DNA of 64,000 bases, from NCBI GenBank assembly GCA_018384595.1, contig JAHAYO010000018.1:62001-126000 (forward strand). The letters are read 5' to 3'. Source of the stretch: Thiopseudomonas sp. Lineage in GTDB: Bacteria > Pseudomonadota > Gammaproteobacteria > Pseudomonadales > Pseudomonadaceae. This document shows, in pieces, positions 46,536-56,811 of the stretch; within the stretch, counting starts at the first letter, position 1; each line of letters opens with the position of its first letter. A program made the translations under genes and the position numbers. The notes under the pieces are model-generated. The model made no database searches. It had not been told where the DNA came from and saw only the letters and a list, made by a program, of their open reading frames with translations.

Positions 46536-46805
46536 ATGGCACTTAGCGTTGAAGAAAAAGCCCAGATTGTTAGCGAGTATCAGCAAGCAGCCGGCGACAC
46601 CGGTTCTCCCGAAGTTCAGGTTGCTCTGCTGACCACCAACATCAACAAGCTGCAAGGCCACTTCAAGGAAAACAAAAAAGACCACCACTCCCGTCGTGGT
46701 CTGATCCGCATGGTAAACCAGCGCCGCAAGCTGCTGGACTACCTGAAGAAGAAAGACCTGAGCCGCTACGCCGCTCTGATCGGCCGTCTGGGCCTGCGTC
46801 GCTAA
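46536..46805 (+). CDS. rpsO: 30S ribosomal protein S15
   Basis: 89 residues from ATG 46536 with AAAGGAG upstream; the track start lies in the leader. [16 protein letters not shown] and the conserved [23 protein letters not shown] and [21 protein letters not shown] segments. Primary 16S rRNA-binding protein (central domain). In E. coli S15 binds its own leader to repress translation; a leader of more than 100 bases is present here. Terminator at 46826-46890. Confidence 0.97.
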   Translation: MALSVEEKAQIVSEYQQAAGDTGSPEVQVALLTTNINKLQGHFKENKKDHHSRRGLIRMVNQRRKLLDYLKKKDLSRYAALIGRLGLRR

Positions 46806-46825
46806 GCGATTGCAGCTCAATGCGA

Positions 46826-46890
46826 AAAGCCGGCGTTCTGAATCATTCCGGGGTGTACTACTTCGGATTTCAGACGCCGGCTTTTTGTTT
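46826..46890 (+). terminator. Terminator after rpsO
   Basis: Long stem AAAGCCGGCGT-TCTGAA pairing with TTTCAG-ACGCCGGCTTT (one bulge), followed by a T-run. In E. coli the rpsO-pnp boundary is likewise a leaky terminator and RNase III/PNPase site. Confidence 0.85.
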
Positions 46891-47039
46891 TTTAACCCTG
46901 TTACCCGGTGGAAGCTCTGACAAGCCTCTGTGTATGAGCGGCAGCTTGTCAGAGTTTCCATAAAAGAATGCAAACCGGCCCAAATACCTCACGCCGGTCC
47001 AACTGTTCCCCCAGGTAACCCAGAAAGAAGGAAATAACC

Positions 47040-49145
47040 GTGAACCCGGTGATTAAAACATTTCAGTTTGGTCAGTCGACCGTAACCCTGGAAACTGGCC
47101 GCATTGCGCGTCAGGCTTCCGGTGCCGTACTGGTTAAAGTAGATAACGATGTCACTGTGCTGGTGACTGTGGTGGGTGCCAAGCAGGCCGATGCCGGCAA
47201 GGACTTCTTCCCGCTGTCCGTGCACTACCAAGAAAAAACCTATGCCGCCGGTAAAATTCCCGGTGGTTTTTTCAAGCGTGAAGCGCGTCCTTCCGAAAAA
47301 GAGACCCTGACCTCGCGCCTGATCGACCGCCCCATCCGTCCGCTGTTCCCCGACGGCTTCCGCAACGAAGTGCAAGTTATTTGTACTGTTGTTTCCACCA
47401 GCAAAAAAACCGATCCAGATATCGCTGCCATGCTGGGTACCTCCGCTGCGCTGGCCGTGTCCGGTATTCCGTTTAAGGGCCCGATTGGTGCTGCCCGCGT
47501 TGGTTTTCACCCCGAATCCGGCTACCTGCTCAACCCCACCTATGAGCAACTCAAAGCCTCTGCGCTGGACATGGTGGTTGCTGGTACCGAAGACGCAGTG
47601 CTGATGGTTGAATCCGAAGCCAAAGAGCTGACCGAAGACCAGATGCTGGGTGCTGTGCTGTACGCCCACGAAGAATTCCAAGTGGCCATCAACGCCATCA
47701 AAGACTTTGCTGCCCAAGCCGCTAAGCCTACTTGGAACTGGGAAGCCCCAGCCGAAAACACCCAGCTGCTGGATGCCATTCGTAACCAGTTTGGTGCTCA
47801 GGTGTCCGACGCCTACACCATCACCGTCAAGCAAGACCGCTATGCGCGTCTGGGTGAGCTGCGTGATCAGGCGGTTGCCGCGCTGGCCAATGACGAAACC
47901 GGCCCTTGCACCAAAGAAGTCAAGGACGCCTTTGGCGAAATCGAATACCGCACCGTGCGCGAAAATATCGTGTCGGGCAAGCCGCGTATTGATGGTCGTG
48001 ACACTCGCACCGTGCGTCCGCTGAACATCGAAGTTGACGTACTGGACAAAACCCACGGTTCTGCGCTGTTTACCCGTGGCGAAACCCAGGCGCTGGTGGT
48101 CACTACACTGGGCACCACCCGTGACGCCCAGCTGCTGGACACTCTGGAAGGCGAAATGCGCGATCATTTCCTGTTCCACTACAACTTCCCTCCTTACTCC
48201 GTAGGTGAGTGCGGTCGTATGGGCGCTACCGGCCGCCGTGAAATCGGCCACGGTCGTCTGGCCCGTCGCGGTGTGGCGGCGATGCTGCCAAGCGCAGAAG
48301 AGTTCCCGTACACCATCCGCGTGGTGTCCGAGATCACCGAATCCAACGGTTCCAGCTCCATGGCTTCTGTGTGTGGTGCCTCGCTGGCACTGATGGATGC
48401 CGGTGTGCCACTGAAGGCACCGGTAGCCGGTATCGCTATGGGTCTGGTGAAAGAAGGCGACAAGTACGCTGTTCTGACCGATATTCTGGGTGACGAAGAC
48501 CACCTGGGCGACATGGACTTCAAGGTGGCGGGTACTGCCAAAGGCGTTACCGCACTGCAGATGGACATCAAAATCGAGGGTATTACTGAGGAGATCATGG
48601 AAACTGCGCTGGAGCAGGCCCATGCTGCCCGTATCACCATCCTGGACCAGATGAACCAGGTGATTTCTGCGTCACGCAGCGAGCTGAACGCCAACGCGCC
48701 GACCATGCTGGCCATGCGCATTGATGCCGACAAGATTCGCGACGTCATCGGCAAGGGTGGCGCCACCATCCGCGCTATCTGCGAAGAAACCAATGCGTCC
48801 ATCGACATCGAAGACGACGGCTCCATCAAGATTTTTGGTGAAACCAAAGATGCGGCTGAAGCTGCCCGTGAGCGCGTGTTGAGCATCACCGCCGAAGCCG
48901 AGATTGGCAAAATCTACCACGGCAAGGTTGAGCGCATCGTTGACTTTGGTGCCTTCGTCAACATTCTGCCCGGCAAGGATGGTCTGGTGCACATTTCCAT
49001 GATCAGCAACGAGCGCGTGGAAAAAGTCACCGACTACCTCAAAGAAGGCGAGATGATCGACGTCGTGGTACTGGACGTTGACAACCGTGGCCGCATCAAG
49101 CTGTCCATCAAGGACGTAGAAGCTGCCCGCGCCGAACAGGCGTAA
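47040..49145 (+). CDS. pnp: Polyribonucleotide nucleotidyltransferase
   Basis: 701 residues, GTG start with AAGGAA 7 bases upstream. Phosphorolytic 3'-5' exonuclease and degradosome partner. Two RNase PH cores (residues ~5-210 and ~300-545) with [22 protein letters not shown] and, in the second, [14 protein letters not shown] and the catalytic [19 protein letters not shown]; then a KH domain ([16 protein letters not shown]) and an S1 domain ([28 protein letters not shown]). Autogenous control through its leader is known in E. coli. Confidence 0.97.
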   Translation: MNPVIKTFQFGQSTVTLETGRIARQASGAVLVKVDNDVTVLVTVVGAKQADAGKDFFPLSVHYQEKTYAAGKIPGGFFKREARPSEKETLTSRLIDRPIRPLFPDGFRNEVQVICTVVSTSKKTDPDIAAMLGTSAALAVSGIPFKGPIGAARVGFHPESGYLLNPTYEQLKASALDMVVAGTEDAVLMVESEAKELTEDQMLGAVLYAHEEFQVAINAIKDFAAQAAKPTWNWEAPAENTQLLDAIRNQFGAQVSDAYTITVKQDRYARLGELRDQAVAALANDETGPCTKEVKDAFGEIEYRTVRENIVSGKPRIDGRDTRTVRPLNIEVDVLDKTHGSALFTRGETQALVVTTLGTTRDAQLLDTLEGEMRDHFLFHYNFPPYSVGECGRMGATGRREIGHGRLARRGVAAMLPSAEEFPYTIRVVSEITESNGSSSMASVCGASLALMDAGVPLKAPVAGIAMGLVKEGDKYAVLTDILGDEDHLGDMDFKVAGTAKGVTALQMDIKIEGITEEIMETALEQAHAARITILDQMNQVISASRSELNANAPTMLAMRIDADKIRDVIGKGGATIRAICEETNASIDIEDDGSIKIFGETKDAAEAARERVLSITAEAEIGKIYHGKVERIVDFGAFVNILPGKDGLVHISMISNERVEKVTDYLKEGEMIDVVVLDVDNRGRIKLSIKDVEAARAEQA

Positions 49146-49156
49146 GCGCTACCAAC

Positions 49157-49186
49157 AAAAAAGCCACCGCGAGGTGGCTTTTTTTG
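49157..49186. terminator. Bidirectional terminator after pnp
   Basis: AAAAAAGCCACC-GCGA-GGTGGCTTTTTTT; serves pnp on the plus strand and the DUF2845 gene on the minus strand. Confidence 0.93.
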
Positions 49187-49196
49187 TGTCCGGTGT

Positions 49197-49508
49197 TTAG
49201 CGGCTGCTGGCAATTTTGACCAGAACGCCGCCTTCAAAGCGCAGGTAGTGGTACATGCCGTTGCGCGGCCCGTACATCCATTCTTCTACTGGCACCTCGC
49301 GGATATTGCCGTAGATGTCGGTGATTTCACGCCAACCGGCTGCGGAGCGGTCTACCGGTTGACCGCAGATGCGGGTGACCTGATAACGGCTGTCGCCCAA
49401 GCTGACCAAGCCGCTGCCGCAGCGCAGGGTGGAGGCCGCATGCACTGGGCTGGCGATAAAACTGGTTAAAAGTAACAGGGCAAGAGCAAGCGGCTGCAGG
49501 GATTTCAT
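49197..49508 (-). CDS. DUF2845 family periplasmic protein A
   Basis: 103 residues: signal peptide (LALALLLLTSFIASPVHA) then a short domain LRCGSGLVSLGDSRYQVTRICGQPVDRS, EEWMYGPRNGMYHYLRFEGG. Two conserved cysteines (RCG, ICG) could form a disulfide. This is the DUF2845 pattern; function unknown. It lies 13 bases after a second copy of the family and ends the DUF748 operon. Confidence 0.82.
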   Translation of the reverse strand: MKSLQPLALALLLLTSFIASPVHAASTLRCGSGLVSLGDSRYQVTRICGQPVDRSAAGWREITDIYGNIREVPVEEWMYGPRNGMYHYLRFEGGVLVKIASSR

Positions 49509-49521
49509 AGCAGAACTCCGG

Positions 49522-49812
49522 TTAGGGCTGGCGCAGGGCTTCGATGTGCATCAGCCGGTTGCCTTCAAGGCGCAGAATGTAGCTCATGCCGTTAAACGGG
49601 CCGTATAGCCATTCTTCGATGGGCATTTCGGCGCGTCGGTTGGGGCCGAGGGTGTAGCCGACGCGGTCACGGTAAACCGGCTGACCGCATTTGCGCAGAA
49701 TTTCAAAGCTACGATCCCCAGTGCTAACCAGCTGAGTGCCGCACCTGAGGCTGTCGGCAGCGGCCGGCAGAGCGGGCAGCCAGAGCAGTAAGGCAAGGGT
49801 GACATACTTCAT
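49522..49812 (-). CDS. DUF2845 family periplasmic protein B
   Basis: 96 residues: signal peptide (LALLLWLPALPAAA), then LRCGTQLVSTGDRSFEILRKCGQPVYRD and EEWLYGPFNGMSYILRLEGN. Paralogue of protein A with the same Cys pair and EEW-YGP core; tandem duplication followed by divergence. Its ATG overlaps the DUF748 stop (ATGA), so it is translated with that large envelope protein and probably works with it. Confidence 0.82.
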   Translation of the reverse strand: MKYVTLALLLWLPALPAAADSLRCGTQLVSTGDRSFEILRKCGQPVYRDRVGYTLGPNRRAEMPIEEWLYGPFNGMSYILRLEGNRLMHIEALRQP

Positions 49813-52694
49813 AACACATCCAGATGCAGGCGGGTAATAACGATGTTGTTATCTGCTGTGGCTTTTTCATCCACATCCAGCAGATACAGGCGCTCGACAT
49901 CCAAGCCACCCTGTTCGACCAGATAGCTGCGGATGGCCGCCGCCCGTTGTTGCGCCAGCCAACGCAGATACAGCGGCTCAGATGCCATATAGGTTAGCAC
50001 CTGTTGGCGCTGCCAAGCATGGCGTTCGCGGCGTGGCATGGAAGGCATGTCGGCCACCTTACCGGACTGTTGCAGCGCCTGATAAATCTGCGGTAGTAGG
50101 CGATCTTGCAGTTTTTCGGGAACGTCTAGGCTGTAGATATCCGCTGGCAATTGTTTGCCGTGTTCCTGCAGTTGGCGGTACAGCAGTTCTTGATAGCGCC
50201 GGTGCAGCACGCGCCCGGCCAGCGTGGGGCCATCGACAGCTTGTGCACTGGTGCCTTCGATATTCAGTTGCAGCATGGGGCGCTGCTTGAGTGCGTTAGC
50301 CAGGCTGTCAAGCAGGGCGTTGGCTTCAGGGCTGAGCTGTGCCGTGCCGGCGCCGAAGGGGATTTGGCCCAAATCCTTGTTGCCGGCCTTACCAATGGAG
50401 CCCAGCATTTTGAAAGGCGAGGTTGCGGCGCGAGCCACTAGGTTGCGCAGGGTTTGCCAGACAATGGGCATGACGCTGAAGTCAGGGCTGTTGAGGTCAC
50501 CCTTGACCGGAAGGTGAATGCTGATATCGCCCTTGGTGTCTTTGAGCATGGCCACCGCTAGGCGCACGGGCAGATCAACAGCATCGCTGCTGCTGACTTT
50601 TTCGCCCAGTTGCAGTTTTTCCAGCACAACCGTGTTGCTGGCTTCCAGTTGTCCCTTGTTGACTTGATAGTGCAGGGCCAAATTGAGCCGGCCTTTTTTG
50701 ATGCGGTAGCCGGCAAACTTACCGGAATAGGGCGTTAGTGCAGTCAGTTCGATATTTTTAAAGTCGGTGGTGATGTCCAGTTGTTGCATGGGATCAAAGG
50801 GCGTTAGCGAGCCGTGGATGCGCACCGGTGCGTAATTATCCACGGCACCGCTGATGTCCAGTGGCGTGCTGGTGTTTTGGTCGGTGGCTAGGCTGCCGAT
50901 CCGGCCGTTCAACGCCTGGATTGCAGTGGCAAAGTGGGGCTGCAGGCTGTAATCAGCAAAGTTGGCTGAGCCGCTTTCGATCCGTATTTCGCCCAGCGCA
51001 AAGCTAAAGGCGCTGTCGTCATTGGCAGCAGCCGGTTCGCCGGCAGGTGTGGCGGGCAGTATCTGGCTGATGTTGGTGCTTTGATCTTCATTGATAACCA
51101 GTCGGGCATAGGGTTTCACGGCATGGATCTGGCCAATGTCCAGATGGCTATGGCCTTGTTGCTGGGTGAAACGGATGTTGTCTAGGTTGAGTGCTTGCCA
51201 CTTGAGCAGATCACGGTTCTGGAGCGGGTCGCGTATATGCAGCTGCTTGGCCTTGAGACTGCCGCTTAGCTCGGGAATTGGGTTGTGCAGCGTGGCAAAG
51301 CGGGCCTCTAGGTTGGCATCGGCAAATACACTGAGCAGTTCGATGTTGGCATAGGGCTTGATCCAAGCGCGTGCTGGGCGCAGGTCCAAATTAGTGGCTT
51401 GCAGTTTCAGTGTGCTGGCAAGGCTTTGCTGGGCGACCGAAGCGTGCAACCCGATCTGGCCTTGTTCGTCGAGGCGGGTATCCAGGCGGGCTGTTAAAGG
51501 CTGTTCACTACGGCTGTCAAAGCCGTCCACATTTAGATTGAGCGCATGCAGCTTAAGGCGTATCGGCTCCGGTGTATTGTTGAGTGCTAGGTCGAGCGCG
51601 CCGTCTTGCAGCTTGAAGTTAGCCAGCTTGAGGTGCCAAGGAATGTCGGCCAGCCGAAAGGGCGTGCTGGCGGCGGTGCTGACGGTTTGCGCACCGTCGG
51701 TTTTGGCGCTGGGGCTGATGCTGGCCCAGTTGAGTTGGCCCTGTTGATCAATAATCAGCGGTGTCGCCAGTGTGTTGATGCGTAGCTGTTTGGCGGCTAC
51801 CTGTTGTGCGGCAAGGTCAAGGCTGGTCTGTTCAAGTTCTATGGCAGCGGCCTTGAGTAGAGGCTGTTTGGCCGTATCGGCCAGTTCCAGCTGCTGTAAT
51901 TTTACGTCCAGCCCATCGACTTTGAGTTGCAGGGCGTCACCCAGTTGCAGCTGATACTTACCCTGCAGCTGCAGGGTGCCGCTGTTGAGCTGCAAGAGTA
52001 GGTGCTCACGCACGTAGGGCCACCAGCTGACCAGTGCTAGGCGCTCAACACTCAGGTTGCCTTCTAGGCTCAGGTTACCAAGATCAAAGCTGCCGGCGGT
52101 CTTTAGGAGACTGCCGTCAGTGGCAGCCAGTTGTAGCTCAAAGCTGGCCGGTTCTGGCAGGTCAAGGCTGAAATTTTGCAGGTGGATGTCGATCGGGTCG
52201 AACTTAAGGTCGAGCGGCTGCTTGGGGCCAAGGTCGCGGTAATGCACTGAGCCTTGCTCAATACGAACCTGTTGCAGGGTGAGCGGGAAGGGCGGCGACT
52301 GGGTGGTGGGTTGGTTGCTCGTCGGCAGATCAAACAGGTGCAGCAGGTTAAGCTGGCCTTTGGCGTCTAGTTCAATCCGTGCGTAGGGCTGTTGCAGTAC
52401 CACTTCGCTTAGATGAATCCGGCCCTGTAGCAATTGGTTCCAGTCCAGTCGTGTCTGGGCTGCCTGCAGGGCCAGCGTGGGCTGTTCGCCGATCTGTAGC
52501 TGCCATAGGCGCAGCTCAAGGCTTAGCGGGTTAAATTCCAGCCGCTGTAGCTGGGCTGGCTCTTTACTGTAGGTCTGTAACAGCGGGTTGCCGAGATACA
52601 GCCCCAGCGCCGGAATAGCCAAAAAGCCTAGCCACAGATAGCCGAGGCCGGCGATGAGGAGAATCCTGAATGAAAAAGTCAGCAACGTGCGCAT
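49809..52694 (-). CDS. DUF748 (AsmA-like) envelope protein with OmpA-like C-terminal region
   Basis: 961 residues from ATG 52694 (the track's TTG at 52718 is unlikely). One N-terminal anchor (RILLIAGLGYLWLGFLAIPALGLYL), then a long periplasmic region of AsmA/DUF748 repeats (e.g. LRLWQLQIGEQ; FRLADIPWHLKLANFKLQDGALDL; ALGEIRIESGSANFADYSLQPHF). Residues ~745-800 resemble the OmpA peptidoglycan-binding family (IPFGAGTAQLSPEANALLDSL). AsmA-like proteins such as TamB and YhdP carry phospholipids across the periplasm; here that role is inference. Operon with two DUF2845 genes, coupled by ATGA overlap. I recall DUF748 and DUF2845 genes in this neighbourhood in P. aeruginosa. Confidence 0.85.
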   Translation of the reverse strand: MRTLLTFSFRILLIAGLGYLWLGFLAIPALGLYLGNPLLQTYSKEPAQLQRLEFNPLSLELRLWQLQIGEQPTLALQAAQTRLDWNQLLQGRIHLSEVVLQQPYARIELDAKGQLNLLHLFDLPTSNQPTTQSPPFPLTLQQVRIEQGSVHYRDLGPKQPLDLKFDPIDIHLQNFSLDLPEPASFELQLAATDGSLLKTAGSFDLGNLSLEGNLSVERLALVSWWPYVREHLLLQLNSGTLQLQGKYQLQLGDALQLKVDGLDVKLQQLELADTAKQPLLKAAAIELEQTSLDLAAQQVAAKQLRINTLATPLIIDQQGQLNWASISPSAKTDGAQTVSTAASTPFRLADIPWHLKLANFKLQDGALDLALNNTPEPIRLKLHALNLNVDGFDSRSEQPLTARLDTRLDEQGQIGLHASVAQQSLASTLKLQATNLDLRPARAWIKPYANIELLSVFADANLEARFATLHNPIPELSGSLKAKQLHIRDPLQNRDLLKWQALNLDNIRFTQQQGHSHLDIGQIHAVKPYARLVINEDQSTNISQILPATPAGEPAAANDDSAFSFALGEIRIESGSANFADYSLQPHFATAIQALNGRIGSLATDQNTSTPLDISGAVDNYAPVRIHGSLTPFDPMQQLDITTDFKNIELTALTPYSGKFAGYRIKKGRLNLALHYQVNKGQLEASNTVVLEKLQLGEKVSSSDAVDLPVRLAVAMLKDTKGDISIHLPVKGDLNSPDFSVMPIVWQTLRNLVARAATSPFKMLGSIGKAGNKDLGQIPFGAGTAQLSPEANALLDSLANALKQRPMLQLNIEGTSAQAVDGPTLAGRVLHRRYQELLYRQLQEHGKQLPADIYSLDVPEKLQDRLLPQIYQALQQSGKVADMPSMPRRERHAWQRQQVLTYMASEPLYLRWLAQQRAAAIRSYLVEQGGLDVERLYLLDVDEKATADNNIVITRLHLDVL

Positions 52695-52787
52695 GGTGTT
52701 TCCCGTCTGTGGCAACAATGCACATTATGCATCAGTCGGGTGCGGGTTGCAGGCTGAAGGCCGGAGGCAGGCTCCGGCCTGCCGTTT

Positions 52788-54443
52788 TTAGGCTTGGCGG
52801 TACAACGCGGCCAGCCCCAGCGTGGATGAATCCAGTCCTGCGCCATCCGAGCTGCCATCCAGCAGCGGATACACCTGATCGCCGAGCTCTTTGCCCAGCT
52901 CCACGCCCCATTGATCGAAGGCGTTGATGCCCCAGATCACGCTCTGCACAAACACCTTGTGCTCATACAGGGCAATCAGTGCACCGAGGCGCTGAGGATC
53001 TAGCTGGGGCAGTACGAGGGTGTTGCTTGGGCGGTTGCCGGGGATGACTTTATGCACGGCTAGGGCTTTGATCTGGGGTTCGCTCAGGCCTTTCTGGCGT
53101 AGTTCGTCTTCGGCACGGGCCAAGGGCTTACCCAGCATCAGCGCTTGGCTTTGCGACAGGCAGTTGGCAAACAGCCACTGCTGATGGTCGGCTACTGGGT
53201 TTTGGCTACGGGCGGCGATGATGAAGTCGGCCGGAACCACCTGGGTACCCTGCAGCAGCAGCTGGTGATAGGCATGCTGGCCGTTGGTGCCGATGTTGCC
53301 CCAGATTACCGGACCACTGGCGTAGGCCAACGGTTGGCCATCGTGGCGCACGCGCTTACCGTTGGATTCCATATCCAGCTGCTGCAGGTAGTCGGGCAGG
53401 CTTTGTAGGTAATTGTCGTAGGCCAGCACGGCATGGCTTTGTGCGCCATGGAAGTTGGCATACCAGATACCGAGCAGGGCCATGATGACTGGCATATTGG
53501 CATTCAACGGCGCATGGAGGGCGTGTTGGTCCATTTGCCAAGCGCCATCGAGCAGCGCGCGAAAATGCGCCATACCGACGCTTAGGGCAATGGGCAAGCC
53601 GATGGCCGACCACATGGAGTAACGTCCACCCACCCAGTCCCACATGGGTAGAATGTTTTCTTCGGCAATGCCGAACGCCACCGCCTTGGATACGTTGCTG
53701 GATACCGCGATAAAGTGGCGGGCCAGATCGGCCTCGCTGCAGCCACTGTCGAGCATCCACTGGCGAGCGGCTTGGGCGTTTTTCAGGGTTTCTAGCGTGC
53801 CGAATGACTTGCTGGAGACAATGAACAGGGTGCGCGCTGGAACGACCTGGCGGCTGATCTGGTGAAACTCGCTGCTGTCGATATTGGCTAAAAAGTGGCA
53901 GCGCAGATGGCCGCTGGCAAAGGGTTGCAGCGCTTCTACGGCCAGCTGCGGGCCGAGAAAGGAGCCGCCGATGCCGATATTGACCACATCGGTGATGGTT
54001 TGGCCGTCAAACCCCGTCCACTGGCCACCCTGTAGTTGGTTGACCAAGTGCTCCATGCGTGCGTGCACCTGATGCACGGCCGCAACAATGTCTTCGCCTT
54101 CAAATATCAGGCTGTCGCTGGCCGGACGGCGCAGGGCGCTGTGCAGTGCCGCACGGTGTTCGGTGGTGTTGATGAGTGCGCCGTCGTACTGAGCTTGGAG
54201 CGCCTGCGGCACGCCGGCCTGTTCGGCGAGCTGGGTCAGTAGCGACAGGGTGGTGCTGTCGATCAGGTTTTTCGAGTAATCCAGTAGCATGTCTTGGTGA
54301 TGGACAGACATGCGCTCAAAGCGCTGCGGGTCGGCGTCGAAGGCCGCCTGCATGCTGTAATACTGCATGGCGGCGCGTTGTTGCAGCAGTGCCTGCCAAG
54401 CGGGGAGGGAAGCTGGGTTCACTGAAGGGTAAGCTTGTTGCAT
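52788..54443 (-). CDS. pgi: Glucose-6-phosphate isomerase
   Basis: 551 residues from ATG 54443 with AAGGA 8 bases upstream; the track start is 28 codons early. FEGEDIVAAVHQVHARM-type N-terminal helix region, VNIGIGGSFLGPQLA, FIVSSKSFGTLETLKNA (phosphate loop), DWVGGRYSMWSAIGLP and the C-terminal GINAFDQWGVELGKEL signature are present. E. coli Pgi has 549 residues. Interconverts glucose and fructose 6-phosphates. Downstream of panD on the same strand, but with a 220-base gap and hairpin between. Confidence 0.97.
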   Translation of the reverse strand: MQQAYPSVNPASLPAWQALLQQRAAMQYYSMQAAFDADPQRFERMSVHHQDMLLDYSKNLIDSTTLSLLTQLAEQAGVPQALQAQYDGALINTTEHRAALHSALRRPASDSLIFEGEDIVAAVHQVHARMEHLVNQLQGGQWTGFDGQTITDVVNIGIGGSFLGPQLAVEALQPFASGHLRCHFLANIDSSEFHQISRQVVPARTLFIVSSKSFGTLETLKNAQAARQWMLDSGCSEADLARHFIAVSSNVSKAVAFGIAEENILPMWDWVGGRYSMWSAIGLPIALSVGMAHFRALLDGAWQMDQHALHAPLNANMPVIMALLGIWYANFHGAQSHAVLAYDNYLQSLPDYLQQLDMESNGKRVRHDGQPLAYASGPVIWGNIGTNGQHAYHQLLLQGTQVVPADFIIAARSQNPVADHQQWLFANCLSQSQALMLGKPLARAEDELRQKGLSEPQIKALAVHKVIPGNRPSNTLVLPQLDPQRLGALIALYEHKVFVQSVIWGINAFDQWGVELGKELGDQVYPLLDGSSDGAGLDSSTLGLAALYRQA

Positions 54444-54624
54444 CCTGATTTCCTTTTGCCGAATTAACAACACCAACCTGCTGGGCAACCGAGCGAAGGT
54501 GCACGGGCCGCTTATTATTAAGGCCATGCTTAAAGATTAGCACTGCATGGCGGTGCAGGGGAAAACAGAACCGGTTTTATTGACCTGTGTAGCAAAAATA
54601 AGGCGTTACCGCTGCCTAAAATGA

Positions 54625-54648
54625 CATCGCCCGGCAAGCCGGGCGATG
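54625..54648 (-). terminator. Hairpin after panD
   Basis: Perfect 10-bp stem CATCGCCCGG/CCGGGCGATG with 4-base loop, 18 bases after the panD stop; on the minus strand it is followed by TCATTTTAGG, a weak T-tract. Confidence 0.6.
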
Positions 54649-54666
54649 AGGGAACGCAGAAGCTGT

Positions 54667-55047
54667 TTAGACCAGCTGCACCGGAATGGCGTTGCTGTTG
54701 TGGCTGAGAGAGCCGTCGGCAGCCATGTACAGCAGGCGTGGCTTGTGGGTGTCTAGTTCGTGTTCTTCGTAGTGGCAGTAGGCGCAAATGATCAGCCGAT
54801 CGCCCACTTTGGCCTTGTGTGCAGCCGCACCATTAACGGAAATGATGTGTGAACCCGGTTCGCCACGGATGGCGTAGGTGGTGAAGCGTTCGCCGTTGTC
54901 CACGTTATAAATCTGGATTTGCTCGTATTCACGAATGCCAGACATGTCCAGCCAGTCGCCGTCAATGGCGCACGAGCCTTCGTAGTCCACGACTGCGTGG
55001 GTGGTGATGGCCCGGTGCAGTTTGGCTTTGAGCAGTATGGTTTGCAT
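54667..55047 (-). CDS. panD: Aspartate 1-decarboxylase proenzyme
   Basis: 126 residues; makes beta-alanine for pantothenate. Begins [18 protein letters not shown]. Self-cleavage between Gly24 and Ser25 in YEGSCAID yields the pyruvoyl group. The [13 protein letters not shown] and [18 protein letters not shown] segments are family-typical. 40 bases after panC; panBCD are transcribed together with folK and pcnB. Confidence 0.97.
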   Translation of the reverse strand: MQTILLKAKLHRAITTHAVVDYEGSCAIDGDWLDMSGIREYEQIQIYNVDNGERFTTYAIRGEPGSHIISVNGAAAHKAKVGDRLIICAYCHYEEHELDTHKPRLLYMAADGSLSHNSNAIPVQLV

Positions 55048-55087
55048 CAGTGTATCTACCTCTGGTTTGGTGAAGCGGCCCTGTGGC

Positions 55088-55942
55088 TTAGGGCTTCACG
55101 GCAAATGCGATATTGTCGATCAGGCGTGTGGTGCCCAGAAAGGCAGCCCCCAAAATAACCAGCTCGCTGCTGTCGGCAGTGGCCGGTTGCAAGCTGTCTG
55201 CCTGGCGCAGCTCTATATAGTCGGGACGCATGCCTGCTGCCCGTAGCTGGTTGGCAGCCTCTTGCACAATGGCGTGATAATCACGGCGGCCTTGCTGGAT
55301 ACCGGCAACGCTTTGTTGTAGGCAACGGTACAGAGCCGGTGCCGTTGTGCGCTGCGCGGCGTCAAGATACCCGTTTCGGGAGGATAATGCGAGTCCGTCG
55401 CTACTACGCACAATGGGAGCGCCGACGATTTCAACGGGCATGTTCAGTTCGGCCGTCATCTTGCGAATGACGGCCAGCTGCTGGTAATCCTTTTCGCCAA
55501 ACACGGCCACATCGGGCTGAACCATATTGAACAACTTGGTGACCACCGTGGCCACGCCGTCAAAGTGACCCGGGCGGCTGCCGCCGCACAGCCCTTCGCT
55601 GACATCCGCCACCTGCACCAGCGTTTGGCCCTGCATACCGTGCGGGTACATCTGCTCAACCGTCGGGGTAAACAGCAGCTGGCAGCCGGCTGTTTGCAGG
55701 GCGTGCTGGTCATCGGCCAGGGTGCGTGGGTAGCTGTCCAAGTCTTCATTGGGGCCGAATTGCAGCGGGTTGACGAAGATACTGGCCACCACGAAATTAG
55801 CGTGCTGGCGGGCAGTTTCGATCAAGGACATATGGCCGGCGTGCAGATTGCCCATGGTCGGTACCAGTGCGATGCGCTGACCAGACAGGCGTGCCGCGTT
55901 AATTTGCTCACGCAGGGCGGCAAGGGTAGACACTGTGTTCAT
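55088..55942 (-). CDS. panC: Pantothenate synthetase
   Basis: 284 residues; joins pantoate and beta-alanine with [18 protein letters not shown] holds the HxGH-type nucleotide motif; [35 protein letters not shown] and the KMSKS-like [15 protein letters not shown] follow. Start overlaps the panB stop (ATGA). Confidence 0.97.
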   Translation of the reverse strand: MNTVSTLAALREQINAARLSGQRIALVPTMGNLHAGHMSLIETARQHANFVVASIFVNPLQFGPNEDLDSYPRTLADDQHALQTAGCQLLFTPTVEQMYPHGMQGQTLVQVADVSEGLCGGSRPGHFDGVATVVTKLFNMVQPDVAVFGEKDYQQLAVIRKMTAELNMPVEIVGAPIVRSSDGLALSSRNGYLDAAQRTTAPALYRCLQQSVAGIQQGRRDYHAIVQEAANQLRAAGMRPDYIELRQADSLQPATADSSELVILGAAFLGTTRLIDNIAFAVKP

Positions 55943-56739
55943 GTGTTAAATTCATGCTCCGGGGCAGGAAAGCGCTGGTCCTTGACGGCGTTGTGGTAGG
56001 CCGCCATGGCCTCGCCGATGGAGCCGGCGTCCTGCATGAAATTGTGGACGAATTTGGGGGTGAAACCGGTCAGGGACAGGCCCAGCATGTCGTGGAGTAC
56101 CAGTACCTGGCCGTCGGTGGAGGGGCCGGCACCAATGCCAATGACGGGCACGCTGGCTGCGGCGGTAACCTCAGCGGCCAGCGTGCTGGGGACGCATTCC
56201 AGTAGCAGCATGGCAGCGCCGGCCTGTTCCAGCGCCTGCGCATCGGCCTTCAGGCGCTCAGCCGCTTCGGCGTCGCGTCCCTGTACCTTGTAACCGCCAA
56301 ATACATGGACCGATTGCGGCGTCAGCCCCAGATGAATGCAGGCGGGAATGCCGCGTTGTGCCAAGCCGGTAACAGCCTCGCACAGCCAAGCACCGCCTTC
56401 CAGCTTCACCATGTGAGCGCCGGCGCGCATCAGCATGGCGCTTTGGCGATAAATTTCTTCTAGGGTGGCGGTGCCCATAAAAGGCAGGTCGGACACGATC
56501 ATGGCACCCTTATTGCCGCGCTTGACGCAGGCGGTGTGGTAGGCCATGTCTTCGATGGTGACCGGCAACGTGCTGTCTTGGCCCTGCATGACCATGCCCA
56601 GCGAGTCACCGACCAGTAGCATTTCGATGCCGGCTTGGCAGGCAGCGGCGGCAAAGGTGGCGTCGTAGCTGGTCAGCATGCTGATTTTTTCACCGCGGGC
56701 CTTGCAGGCCTGCAGGGTAGTCAGGGTTATGTCCGGCAT
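55939..56739 (-). CDS. panB: 3-methyl-2-oxobutanoate hydroxymethyltransferase
   Basis: 266 residues; first committed step of pantoate synthesis. [33 protein letters not shown] opening, with the metal-binding Asp; [20 protein letters not shown]; and [23 protein letters not shown]. Lies 72 bases after folK. Confidence 0.97.
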   Translation of the reverse strand: MPDITLTTLQACKARGEKISMLTSYDATFAAAACQAGIEMLLVGDSLGMVMQGQDSTLPVTIEDMAYHTACVKRGNKGAMIVSDLPFMGTATLEEIYRQSAMLMRAGAHMVKLEGGAWLCEAVTGLAQRGIPACIHLGLTPQSVHVFGGYKVQGRDAEAAERLKADAQALEQAGAAMLLLECVPSTLAAEVTAAASVPVIGIGAGPSTDGQVLVLHDMLGLSLTGFTPKFVHNFMQDAGSIGEAMAAYHNAVKDQRFPAPEHEFNT

Positions 56740-56811
56740 GGAGCTTGGTTCCTCGTTCAGTCGCCTGGGTCGGGCGTAGGTGTCGGTGCAGGGCTGTCCG
56801 GGCCTTGAATA

